A stretch of DNA of 64,000 bases from DASVTR01 sp036382855 (GTDB lineage: Bacteria > Acidobacteriota > Blastocatellia > Pyrinomonadales > Pyrinomonadaceae): the NCBI GenBank assembly GCA_036382855.1, contig DASVPO010000006.1:310001-374000 (forward strand), read 5' to 3'. Position 1 is the first letter of the stretch, and every line of letters begins with the position of its first letter. The notes beneath the pieces are model-generated. The model made no database searches, was not told the DNA's origin, and worked only from the letters and a program-made list of their open reading frames with translations. This document shows positions 1 to 7,928 of the stretch, in pieces. Position numbers and translations under genes: made by a program.

Positions 1-113
1 GATTTTTGATTTGCGATTGGATAAGGACAGGTTCTACGAATCTGACTATGAAAATCTGTTGAAGCTTCTTTCGCCTTATCCAATCTAAAATCGCAAATCT
101 AAAATCGCAAATT
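1..113. repeat. Inverted repeat, family A copy 1, abutting the fadE stop
   Basis: The left arm (1-26) reads GATTTTTGATTTGCGATTGG then ATAAGG. The right arm (74-111) begins CCTTATCCAATC and then repeats the words TAAAATCGCAAATC. The arms pair across a loop of about 47 nt, and the right arm runs into the fadE stop codon at 112-114. A second copy with the same words lies at 18172-18280, and an exact 13-nt half-arm lies at 17358-17370. In the fadE transcript it would form a 3' hairpin. A role in termination or mRNA stability is inference. Confidence 0.8.
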
Positions 114-1890
114 AATAGACATACTTGTTTGCCTTAATCATCTCGTCTGCGATGCGTTGGCGCGCGGCGACCGTGTTGAGCGGCGTGAGCTTCGTAAAAC
201 GACGGAGCGCGGCCAGCAGCGTGCGTAGTTCGTCGCCTTCGGTCATGGCGGCGAGAGTGTTCTTGGCGTTGGCCTCGATTCTCTCGACGGCATCGTTGCA
301 GAAGACACGCGTCATGTCTATGTATCTGGCCGCTGCCTCTTCGCCAACGGAGGCGGCCAACTTCTGCGCGCGCAGGATTGCAGATTCCATCGCGTAGGCA
401 TCAATGATAATGTCCGCGATGCCCATCAGCACTTCCTGCTGGTCCGCGAGCGCCATCATATACTTCTGCGCGCCCGTTCCGAGCGTCATCAACGCGACCT
501 TCTTAGCGTTCTGCGCCAACTTCAACTCGGCCGCGAGCACCGTTTCGTCTTCGTCAAAGCCGCCCAGCGAAGGCGAAAGCACTTCGTCCATCAAGCTTTG
601 CGCGGCGGGCAGCAGCGCCAGCTTGCCCGTCATCGCGCGCTTCATCAACATGCCCGGAATGAGCATACGGTTGATTTCGTTCGTTCCCTCGAAGATGCGG
701 TTGATGCGCGAGTCGCGGTAGGCACGCTCGGCCGGGTAGTCTGCCGAATAGCCGTAGCCGCCGTAGATCTGCACCATCTCATCAACGACGTAGTTGCAGT
801 ATTCCGACAGAGCGACCTTGATGATCGAACACTCCGCAGCATACTCTTCAATCGCCCGCAGCTTCGCGTCAGGGTCTTTCGTGTCGCTGATGGCCGACTC
901 AATCATGCCCATCGTGCGATAGACCATCGTCTCGCCAATCCATGTGCGAATCGCCTGCTCAGCAAGCTTCGCCTTGATTGCGCCGAACGAAGAGATTGAC
1001 TTGCCAAACTGCTGACGCTCGTTTGCGTAGCGCACAGACTCGGTGAGTCCGAGCTTCATTCCGCCGACGCACATCGCGCCCAGCTTGAAGCGGCCGATGT
1101 TCAGAATATTAAAAGCAATCTTCGCACCCTTGCCGACTTCGCCAAGCAGATTTTCAACAGGCGTTTTGACATCCGACAGCACGAGCGCCGTCGTGCTCGA
1201 ACCCTTGATGCCCATCTTGTGTTCTTCCGCGCCGCTCGTTAAGCCCTCCTGCCGCTCGACGATGAAGCCGCTGAACTTGTCGCCGTCAACCTTCGCGAAG
1301 ACGACGAAAATGTCCGCGAAGCCGCCGTTGGTAATCCACATCTTCTCGCCGTTGAGGATGTAGTGTGTGCCGTCTTCGCTCAGGCGCGCAGTGGCTTTCG
1401 CTGCAAGCGCGTCTGAGCCTGAGCCAGCTTCGGTCAGCGCGTAGGCCGTGACGATTTCGCCCGTCGCAATCTTCGGCAGGTACTTCTGCTTCGCCGCTTC
1501 CGTGCCGAAGTAGATGATGGGCAGGAGGCCGATGCCGCTCTGCGCGCCCATTGTCGTCGCGAAGCTGGCAGCACGGCCGAGTCCTTCGCCAACGAGACAA
1601 CTGCTCGTCTGGTCGAGGCCCAGACCGCCGTACTCCTCAGGGATGTTGGCGCTGATTAATCCCAGATCGGAAGCCTTGTGAATCAAATCGCGCGCCAGCT
1701 TCCAGTCGTGCTTTTCCAGAGCATCAATGTGCGGACTCACTTCGTTGTCAATAAACTCGCGCGTCGTCTCCGCTATCATACGGTGCTCTTCGGTGAAATC
1801 CTCCGGCGTAAAAATCCCTCCGGGCGTCGTCTCCTCAATCAGAAAACTCCCGCCCGCCACAACTCTCTTCTCTTCAACTGCGGCTGACAT
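112..1890 (-). CDS. fadE: Acyl-CoA dehydrogenase (FadE of a fadNAE operon)
   Basis: FAD-dependent enzyme for the first oxidation step of fatty acyl-CoA degradation, passing electrons to ETF. The 592-residue product has the acyl-CoA dehydrogenase N and middle domains (TEAGSGSD near 155, WITNGG near 185) and the C-terminal helical domain with IYGGYGY and the catalytic-Glu motif FEGTNEI near 402. A C-terminal extension of about 150 residues makes it longer than short-chain enzymes and like Bacillus FadE (YusJ). I chose the ATG at 1890 because AAGGA lies upstream and the family begins near there; the frame stays open to 1977. It is the last gene of fadN-fadA-fadE. ETF genes are not in the window. 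Confidence 0.93.
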   Translation of the reverse strand: MSAAVEEKRVVAGGSFLIEETTPGGIFTPEDFTEEHRMIAETTREFIDNEVSPHIDALEKHDWKLARDLIHKASDLGLISANIPEEYGGLGLDQTSSCLVGEGLGRAASFATTMGAQSGIGLLPIIYFGTEAAKQKYLPKIATGEIVTAYALTEAGSGSDALAAKATARLSEDGTHYILNGEKMWITNGGFADIFVVFAKVDGDKFSGFIVERQEGLTSGAEEHKMGIKGSSTTALVLSDVKTPVENLLGEVGKGAKIAFNILNIGRFKLGAMCVGGMKLGLTESVRYANERQQFGKSISSFGAIKAKLAEQAIRTWIGETMVYRTMGMIESAISDTKDPDAKLRAIEEYAAECSIIKVALSEYCNYVVDEMVQIYGGYGYSADYPAERAYRDSRINRIFEGTNEINRMLIPGMLMKRAMTGKLALLPAAQSLMDEVLSPSLGGFDEDETVLAAELKLAQNAKKVALMTLGTGAQKYMMALADQQEVLMGIADIIIDAYAMESAILRAQKLAASVGEEAAARYIDMTRVFCNDAVERIEANAKNTLAAMTEGDELRTLLAALRRFTKLTPLNTVAARQRIADEMIKANKYVY

Positions 1891-1909
1891 AACGGATAAT
1901 CCTTTCACT

Positions 1910-1989
1910 TTTGTAGGAGCAGACAACGCCTGCCCGCGTGTTTGATAGCAGACGGGCAGAGCGGACTGATGAACCACTCTACCCCTACG
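1910..1989. repeat. REP-like inverted repeat between fadA and fadE
   Basis: The outer ends GTAGG and CCTAC and an inner pair CTGCCCG/CGGGCAG form nested inverted repeats in the 102-nt gap between fadE and fadA. The right end stops about 4 nt from the fadA stop codon. A related word CGTAGGGGCAG occurs at 12237. This resembles dispersed GTAGGGGC-type palindromes. It probably folds in the operon mRNA and could adjust fadE expression relative to fadA. Confidence 0.55.
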
Positions 1990-1992
1990 ATC

Positions 1993-3171
1993 TTATATGC
2001 GCTCGAAAATACCAGCCGCGCCCATCCCGCCGCCGACGCACATCGTCACCATGCCGTAGCGCCCTTTGCGACGTTCGAGTTCGCGCAGGATGGTGGCGGT
2101 TAGTTTCGCGCCGGTGCATCCAAGTGGATGACCGAGCGCGATTGCACCGCCGTTGACGTTGACACGTTCAGTGTCAAGGCCAAGCTCTTTAATGACGGCC
2201 AGAGATTGTGCGGCGAAGGCTTCGTTTAATTCGATGACATCAATCTGGTCGAGCGTGAGGCCCGCCAGCTTCAGCACTTTCGGAATCGCGAACACAGGCC
2301 CGATGCCCATCTCTTCCGGCGGGCATCCGGCGGTCGCGTAGGCTACGAAGCGAGCCATCGGTTTCAAGTTCAACTCACGCGCACGCTCCTCCGACATCAC
2401 GATGGCAGCGGCCGCGCCGTCAGACATCTGCGAGGCATTGCCCGCCGTAATCGTGCCCTTCACATGGAAGGCTGGCTTGAGCTTCGTCAAGCCTTCCAGA
2501 GAGCTATCGCGCCTGACGCCTTCGTCTTCCTTAAAGACAATCTCGCGCCGCTCTTTGCGTCCCTTCTCGTTTAACTCTTCGATGGTCACTGTGAGCGGCA
2601 CGGTCTCGTCCTGAAACTTCCGCTCATCGAGCGCTGCGGCCGCACGCTGGTGCGAACGCAAAGCAAACTCGTCCTGCTCCTCACGCGAAATCTCATACTT
2701 GCGCGCGACATTTTCAGTCGCCAATCCCATGTTGAGATAAAAGTCCGGGTAGTGTTCGACCAGATAAGGGTTCGGACGAATGATGTGCCCGCCCATCGGA
2801 ATCATGGACATCGTTTCGAGTCCGCCTGCGACGACAACATCCGCGCCTCCGACGCGTATGCGGTCGGCCGCCAGCGCGATTGATTGCAGCCCGGAGGAAC
2901 AGAAGCGATTAATCGTCATCGCAGATGTGCTCACGGGCAGCCCTGCGCGAATCGCCGCCGCGCGTGCAGTGTTCATGCCCTGCTCTGCCTCCGGCATCGC
3001 GCAACCCATAATCACATCTTCTATCTCCGAAGCCTCAAGGCCCTCGCAGCGCGCGATTGCCTCCTTAATGACTGCTGCGCCCATCTCGTCGGGCCGCGTG
3101 TTCTTCAGCGTGCCCTTCGGCGCTTTACCGACGGCCGTTCGCACGGCTGAGACAATGACTGCTTCTCTCAT
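1993..3171 (-). CDS. fadA: Acetyl-CoA C-acyltransferase (3-ketoacyl-CoA thiolase)
   Basis: Thiolytic enzyme that ends each beta-oxidation round, releasing acetyl-CoA. The 392-residue length is normal for the thiolase family. Seen in the sequence: the nucleophilic cysteine in NRFCSSG (about residue 91), the His-containing GGAIALGHPLG block near 340, and the second active-site cysteine in MCVGGGMG near the C terminus. It lies between fadN (121 nt upstream) and fadE, the same order as Bacillus fadN-fadA-fadE. The start ATG has only a weak purine stretch upstream, so translation may depend on the polycistronic mRNA. Confidence 0.95.
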   Translation of the reverse strand: MREAVIVSAVRTAVGKAPKGTLKNTRPDEMGAAVIKEAIARCEGLEASEIEDVIMGCAMPEAEQGMNTARAAAIRAGLPVSTSAMTINRFCSSGLQSIALAADRIRVGGADVVVAGGLETMSMIPMGGHIIRPNPYLVEHYPDFYLNMGLATENVARKYEISREEQDEFALRSHQRAAAALDERKFQDETVPLTVTIEELNEKGRKERREIVFKEDEGVRRDSSLEGLTKLKPAFHVKGTITAGNASQMSDGAAAAIVMSEERARELNLKPMARFVAYATAGCPPEEMGIGPVFAIPKVLKLAGLTLDQIDVIELNEAFAAQSLAVIKELGLDTERVNVNGGAIALGHPLGCTGAKLTATILRELERRKGRYGMVTMCVGGGMGAAGIFERI

Positions 3172-3229
3172 AATATTTCAGGTCTCAAGTTTGAAGGTTT
3201 AAGTGGTCTCAAGTTTACATCAAATCAGC

Positions 3230-3293
3230 GTTTCAGGTTGAGGGCCGTAAGGCCGCACGCACGGCCTCACGCCTTCAACTCGAAACCTGAAAC
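3230..3293. repeat. Inverted repeat between fadN and fadA
   Basis: GTTTCAGGTT (3230) and AACCTGAAAC (ending 3293) pair around a GC-rich loop that itself contains GGCCGT/ACGGCC. The right arm overlaps the first base of the fadN stop triplet. It differs in sequence from the family at 1-113 but sits in the same stop-adjacent position. Confidence 0.7.
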
Positions 3294-5704
3294 TAATTCC
3301 GCAAAGGCTTGCCCGTCTTCAGCATGTGCGCGAGACGCTCCTGCGTCTTGCGCTGGCTGACGAGCGAGAGAAACGCCTCTCGCTCAAGGTCAAGCAAGTG
3401 TTGCTCGGAAACTCGCGTCGGGTGATTCAAATCGCCGCCGGTCAGAATGTGGGCCAGCTTCTCGCCAATCAACGCATCATGCTCGGAGATGAAGCCGCCG
3501 CGTTTCATCTGATGAATTCCAAGCTTCAGGGTCGAGAGCGCCGGTTGGCCCATCGCCAGAATATCCGTGCGCGGCTGCGGCTTCGTGTAGCCTGTCTTCG
3601 CCAGCGCGAGCACCTCCTGCTTGGCGTCTGCAATCAGGCGTTCACGGTTCATGGAGATTGTGTCGTCGTCGCCGAGGAAGCCTAGGCTGCGCGCCTCTTC
3701 GGCCGATGTCGCAACCTTCGCGAGCGCGATAGTCTCAAACGCACGCTTGACGAAGGGAAAAGGGTCAACATCATCAGTGCCCTTCGGAATCGAATCAAGA
3801 GCGCGCACCAGCAACTCTTTCGTGCCGCCGCCCGCCGGAATAATTCCTACGCCGACCTCAACCAGCCCTATATAAGTCTCTGCCGCCGCACGCACGCGGT
3901 CTGCGTGCAGGACCATCTCGCAGCCGCCGCCGAAGACCATCTGGAAGGGCGCGACGACGACAGGCTTCGCAGAATAACGCAGGCTCATAGTCGAGTTTTG
4001 AAAGACGCGCACCATCATGTCCAGCTCTTCCCAGTTCTCCTCCTGAGCTTCAAGGAGCATCAACATGATGTTCGCGCCGACGCAAAAATTCGTGCCCTGA
4101 TTGCCTACCACCAGCCCCAGAAAATTCTTTTCAACTTCGGCCAGCGAAGCCTTGAGCATCTGCAACGTGTCGCCGCCGATGGCGTTCATCTTCGAGTGGA
4201 ATTCGAGGCAGGCCACACCGTCGCCTATGTCAACAAGCGACGCGCCCGCGTTCTTCTTAATCACACCCGTGCGGTCTTTGACAGACTTGAGCAGGATGAC
4301 ACCCGGCTGTTCATTCAGTTGAACATAACTGTTTGTCGCGAAGTCGAAGTAGGACTGTTGGCCGTTTTCGTTTTTGTAAAAGGAGGTCGCGCCCGCATCG
4401 AGCATCCGTTCGACGTTGGCGGGAATCGCCTGCCCCTCTTCCTTCATCCGCGCGACAGACTTCTCAACACCGATGGCATCCCACACTTCAAAGACGCCCA
4501 ACTCCCAACCGAAGCCCCACTTCATCGCGCGGTCAACTTCGACAACCGTGTCCGCGATTTCTGGAATACGATTGGCCGCATAGCGGAGTGTTCGCGAAAT
4601 CGTCTTCCACAGAAACGCGCCCACACGATCCTTGCCCCAGACCAGCGCACGGATTCGCTCCGGCGTCGCCTCTATATTCTTCGCCATGTCGAGCGCAGGC
4701 AGTTTAACTTTCTGCGACGGACGATATTCGAGCGAAGCCGTGTCGAGCGTCCAGATCTCCTGCTTCTCGCCATCACCTTTCTGTTTCCTGTAGAAGCCGC
4801 CCTTCGTTTTGTTACCTAAGATACCGCGCCCAATCATCTGCTTTAAGAATTCGGGAGCGACGAAGGTTTCGCGTTCTTCATCTTCGGTGAGCGCGTCGTA
4901 AAGATTGCTGACAACGTGTGTGAAGACATCGAGGCCGACTAAATCAAACGTGCGGAAGGTGGCAGACTTCGGACGCCCGACCGCAACGCCCGTCATCTTG
5001 TCAACTTCCTCAATCGAATACCCGTCCTCAAGCATCGTCTTGATGGTGTGCATCGCGCCAAACGTGCCGATGCGATTGGCGATAAAATTCGGACGGTCTT
5101 TCGCAGGGACGACGCCCTTGCCGAGTCGCTGGTCCAGAAAGCCGTAGACGGCGCAAGAGATCTCAGGCTTCGTCCACTCTGTGCGAATCAATTCGACGAG
5201 TTGCAGGTAACGCGGCGGATTGAAAAAATGTATGCCGAGAAAGTGTGCCCTGAAATCTTCCGAGCGTCCTTCGGCTAACTGGCTGATAGGAATGCCGCTC
5301 GTGTTTGAAGCGACGACCGAACCCGCACGCCTGTGCTCTTCGACACGCTCGTAGAGCTTGCGCTTAATCTCCAGATTCTCGACGATTGCCTCAATAATAA
5401 GATCGCAATTCTTCAGTTGGCCCATGTCGTCGTCGAAGTTGCCGGTTGAGACAAGCGACGCCCTCTCAGGCACGAAGAAGGCAGCGGGCCTAGCCTTCTT
5501 TGCTCCCTCCAGCCCGGCGCGTGCAATTCTGTTACGTACCTCTCTGGACTCCAGCGTCAAACCTCTGGCCTGTTCTTCGGGCGTCAATTCGCGCGGCACA
5601 ATGTCGAGCAGCAGCACGGGCACACCGGCGTTCGCAAGGTGCGCAGCAATCTGCGCGCCCATCGTACCCGCGCCGAGAACAGCGGCCTTTTCAATTCGCA
5701 GCAT
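3293..5704 (-). CDS. fadN: Bifunctional 3-hydroxyacyl-CoA dehydrogenase/enoyl-CoA hydratase
   Basis: Carries out the hydration and second oxidation of beta-oxidation. The 803-residue protein has the FadN domain order, not the E. coli FadB order. The NAD-binding Rossmann domain is N-terminal (LGAGTMG at about 10-16), then two 3-hydroxyacyl-CoA dehydrogenase C-terminal domains (HFFNPPRYLQLVE near 180), and then a crotonase domain (about 480-700, with GVGIIPAGGG as the oxyanion/active-site segment). It is first in the operon with fadA and fadE downstream. Its promoter overlaps a FadR-type operator at 5760-5779, so induction by long-chain acyl-CoA is the likely control. Confidence 0.93.
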   Translation of the reverse strand: MLRIEKAAVLGAGTMGAQIAAHLANAGVPVLLLDIVPRELTPEEQARGLTLESREVRNRIARAGLEGAKKARPAAFFVPERASLVSTGNFDDDMGQLKNCDLIIEAIVENLEIKRKLYERVEEHRRAGSVVASNTSGIPISQLAEGRSEDFRAHFLGIHFFNPPRYLQLVELIRTEWTKPEISCAVYGFLDQRLGKGVVPAKDRPNFIANRIGTFGAMHTIKTMLEDGYSIEEVDKMTGVAVGRPKSATFRTFDLVGLDVFTHVVSNLYDALTEDEERETFVAPEFLKQMIGRGILGNKTKGGFYRKQKGDGEKQEIWTLDTASLEYRPSQKVKLPALDMAKNIEATPERIRALVWGKDRVGAFLWKTISRTLRYAANRIPEIADTVVEVDRAMKWGFGWELGVFEVWDAIGVEKSVARMKEEGQAIPANVERMLDAGATSFYKNENGQQSYFDFATNSYVQLNEQPGVILLKSVKDRTGVIKKNAGASLVDIGDGVACLEFHSKMNAIGGDTLQMLKASLAEVEKNFLGLVVGNQGTNFCVGANIMLMLLEAQEENWEELDMMVRVFQNSTMSLRYSAKPVVVAPFQMVFGGGCEMVLHADRVRAAAETYIGLVEVGVGIIPAGGGTKELLVRALDSIPKGTDDVDPFPFVKRAFETIALAKVATSAEEARSLGFLGDDDTISMNRERLIADAKQEVLALAKTGYTKPQPRTDILAMGQPALSTLKLGIHQMKRGGFISEHDALIGEKLAHILTGGDLNHPTRVSEQHLLDLEREAFLSLVSQRKTQERLAHMLKTGKPLRN

Positions 5705-5753
5705 ACTTTAAAGGAACCTTTCCAAACGGGAATCATCCAAGGCGAGAACCACC

Positions 5754-5782
5754 ATCATACTGAATGAGCGCTCATTCAGCAA
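5754..5782 (-). promoter_or_regulatory. fadNAE promoter with FadR-type operator in the spacer
   Basis: On the minus strand a -35-like TTGCTG (5777-5782) and a -10 TATGAT (5754-5759) are separated by exactly 17 bp. The perfect 20-bp palindrome CTGAATGAGCGCTCATTCAG (5760-5779) fills that spacer. It matches the TGAATGA-N4-TCATTCA shape known for the TetR-family fatty-acid regulator FadR of Bacillus. Transcription would begin near 5747, giving a leader of about 43 nt. A bound dimer here would block RNA polymerase. The cognate regulator is probably the TetR protein at 40495-41109. Confidence 0.85.
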
Positions 5783-6043
5783 GGCGAAAAACGTCGAGAA
5801 AGATTACTTCGAGGTTCTAGGTTCGCATCAGCTCAACCACATAACGATAGCTGAGTTTATAAATGATGTACCATCGAACGCATAGAATGATAATAGACTG
5901 ATCGAAGTGGCGACCGCGAAATAGTTAGGGCGGGAACTGCTGCATGCTGATCATTATTACCTTGCCATCACGATTACACCAGAACCAACGCAATCAGGGC
6001 TCTGTTCGTAGCTTTAGAGATGGATGATATTTCCGCAGCGGCG

Positions 6044-6688
6044 TCAAGACTGTTCCTGTTCGGCATCCTTTGCGATTAGGCGCGAGAAATCATCCGGGGT
6101 ATCCACGTCCACCTCGCCGCCCTGGAAGGGTAAGAAGTGTGCCTCTGAAGCGTATCTCTTGATGACCTCCTTTGCGCCTGCCGCTCCTTCGAGCCGTGTG
6201 AGTTCGGCGAAGAGCGCCCTGCCGAAAAGGGCCGGCACGCCGAAGCTCCCGCCGTACGCCGAAGCGACGATGGGCCTGCTGGTGGTGCGGTACGCCGCGA
6301 TGAGCCCATTGATGACTTCGGCGTTGACGTGCGGCTGGTCGCACAGCAAAAGGACGGCCGCCTCCGCCTCCGGGTCCGCGCCGACGAGACTCTCGACGCC
6401 CGCGCGGACGGAGGAGGCCATCCCGGTTTCCCAGAGGGCGTTCACCACCTCAACCACGTTCAACCCACGCAACTCGCCTCTGGACTGTTCGGCATGCGCG
6501 CCGGTCACCACGACGACGGGGCGGCAACCCGCATACAGCGCGGCGAGGGCGGCGCGCCTCAGCATGGACTGGCCGCGGAACTGTAGAGTCTGCTTCGGGA
6601 CGCCCATGCGTGACGACGAGCCCGCTGCTAAGACAACAGCGCCGACTCTTTCATGCTCACCTTCGATAACAAGTGGACCACTAACCAC
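6044..6688 (-). CDS. MobA/MocA-like molybdenum cofactor nucleotidyltransferase
   Basis: Probably transfers CMP (or GMP) to molybdopterin to make the dinucleotide cofactor for the oxidoreductase encoded upstream. The 214-residue product has the NTP-transferase signature AVVLAAGSSSRMG near residue 20 followed by PK, and the LLCDQPH metal-binding motif near 117. Genes of this type commonly accompany Pao/Cox-type hydroxylases, where MocA supplies cytosine dinucleotide. The start is a GTG preceded by AAGG, 15 nt after the XdhC-like gene. It closes the five-gene operon. Assignment to CTP rather than GTP is inference from context. Confidence 0.85.
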   Translation of the reverse strand: MVSGPLVIEGEHERVGAVVLAAGSSSRMGVPKQTLQFRGQSMLRRAALAALYAGCRPVVVVTGAHAEQSRGELRGLNVVEVVNALWETGMASSVRAGVESLVGADPEAEAAVLLLCDQPHVNAEVINGLIAAYRTTSRPIVASAYGGSFGVPALFGRALFAELTRLEGAAGAKEVIKRYASEAHFLPFQGGEVDVDTPDDFSRLIAKDAEQEQS

Positions 6689-6703
6689 GTTAGCCTTCGA
6701 ACC

Positions 6704-7912
6704 TCACGCCGCGGCCACGGGCCGGGCAAGTTCATCCGTCAGCGGGACGCCCTCGCCGTCACTCGCGCTGCCGTGGATGGAGCCCCGGCGCTCGCGCAGA
6801 ATTCCGCCGCGCCGCCCGTCTAAAACCGCGCGCATCTCGGCAATGATTGACAGGGCGATCTCGGCGGGCGAGTTCGCCCCGATGTCGAGGCCGGCAGGGG
6901 AGTAGAGGCGTTCCTTGTCTTCTTCTCCGAGCCGGAACGCTTCGTCGCCTGCTGCCAGTTCACTCAGCATCCGCTCCGTCCGTTTACGCGGCCCCATGAC
7001 CCCGATGTAGCGCGCGGGCGAGGCCAACAGGAACTTGAGCAGTTCGAGGTCGTGCGAATAGTTGTGCGACATCAGCAGCGTCAGTGTCCGCGGTGTAATG
7101 CTGACCTGCGCTGCCACGTCTCCGGGGCGCGCGAGCGTGACGTGATCGGCAGCGGCGAAGCGGGAGAGGCTGGCGGGGCGCGCCTGCGGGTCAACGACCT
7201 CCGTCTGCCAGCCAAGCCTGCGCGCGAGTTCGACGACCGGCAGCGCGTCGTGCCCCGCCCCGAAGATGACGAGGGGGACGGGAGGCAGAAGCGTTTCGAC
7301 GAATACTTTCACCGTGGTGCCGTCCACCTCGTAAAGACGGGTGCCTGACATCCCCGCCCGTGACGGCGCGCTCACGTCGCCCTCGATGAGCGACGCCAAT
7401 TCGTAGGGCAGATTCTCGCGGCCGACCTCCCCGCCCTCGTAGATGAAGAGACGCGCCCCTGTTTCGATTCGCGATGCGGCCGGGCTGGAAGGCGTGTGCC
7501 CGTACACGGTCGCGACCTGTACGGGGGCGGCGTCCGTCCGTCCTTCGCACGACCGCCTCAACGCCTCGACGTAGAGTGAGCCGGTGGCGAGCGGCTCGAC
7601 GAGCACGCGCACGACGCCGTTGCAGCCGAGCCCGAGGCCCCAAGCCATCTCCTCGCCAGTCGAGGCAGTGTCGTACTCGACGAGCACAGCCTTGCCCGCC
7701 TGCATGACGCACTTCGCGTGCTCAACAACGTCAGCTTCGAGGCAGCCGGCGCTGATCGTGCCGGTGCTCGCCCCGCTTTCGCAGACGAGCATGCGCGCGC
7801 CCGGCCGCCTGTACGAAGACCCTTCGACGCTCACCACGGTCGCCAGCGCGCACCGCTCGCCCCTCGTGTTCGCAGCGTCGAACGCTTCGACTAAAGCTCT
7901 CACTTCGTTCAT
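6704..7912 (-). CDS. XdhC/CoxI family molybdoenzyme maturation factor (PaoD-like)
   Basis: Members of this family bind molybdenum cofactor, support its sulfuration and insert it into xanthine dehydrogenase-type enzymes. The 402-residue protein has the N-terminal XdhC_CoxI domain (TVVSVEGSSYRRPGARM near 25-45, GTISAGCLE near 55) and a C-terminal Rossmann domain (FGAGHDALP near 217, and GVMGPRKR near 300). It lies 16 nt downstream of the paoC-like gene, with an AGGGGG ribosome site. The order oxidoreductase-XdhC-like matches E. coli paoABC-paoD. Confidence 0.88.
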   Translation of the reverse strand: MNEVRALVEAFDAANTRGERCALATVVSVEGSSYRRPGARMLVCESGASTGTISAGCLEADVVEHAKCVMQAGKAVLVEYDTASTGEEMAWGLGLGCNGVVRVLVEPLATGSLYVEALRRSCEGRTDAAPVQVATVYGHTPSSPAASRIETGARLFIYEGGEVGRENLPYELASLIEGDVSAPSRAGMSGTRLYEVDGTTVKVFVETLLPPVPLVIFGAGHDALPVVELARRLGWQTEVVDPQARPASLSRFAAADHVTLARPGDVAAQVSITPRTLTLLMSHNYSHDLELLKFLLASPARYIGVMGPRKRTERMLSELAAGDEAFRLGEEDKERLYSPAGLDIGANSPAEIALSIIAEMRAVLDGRRGGILRERRGSIHGSASDGEGVPLTDELARPVAAA

Positions 7913-7928
7913 ATTTCAACGCCCCCTT

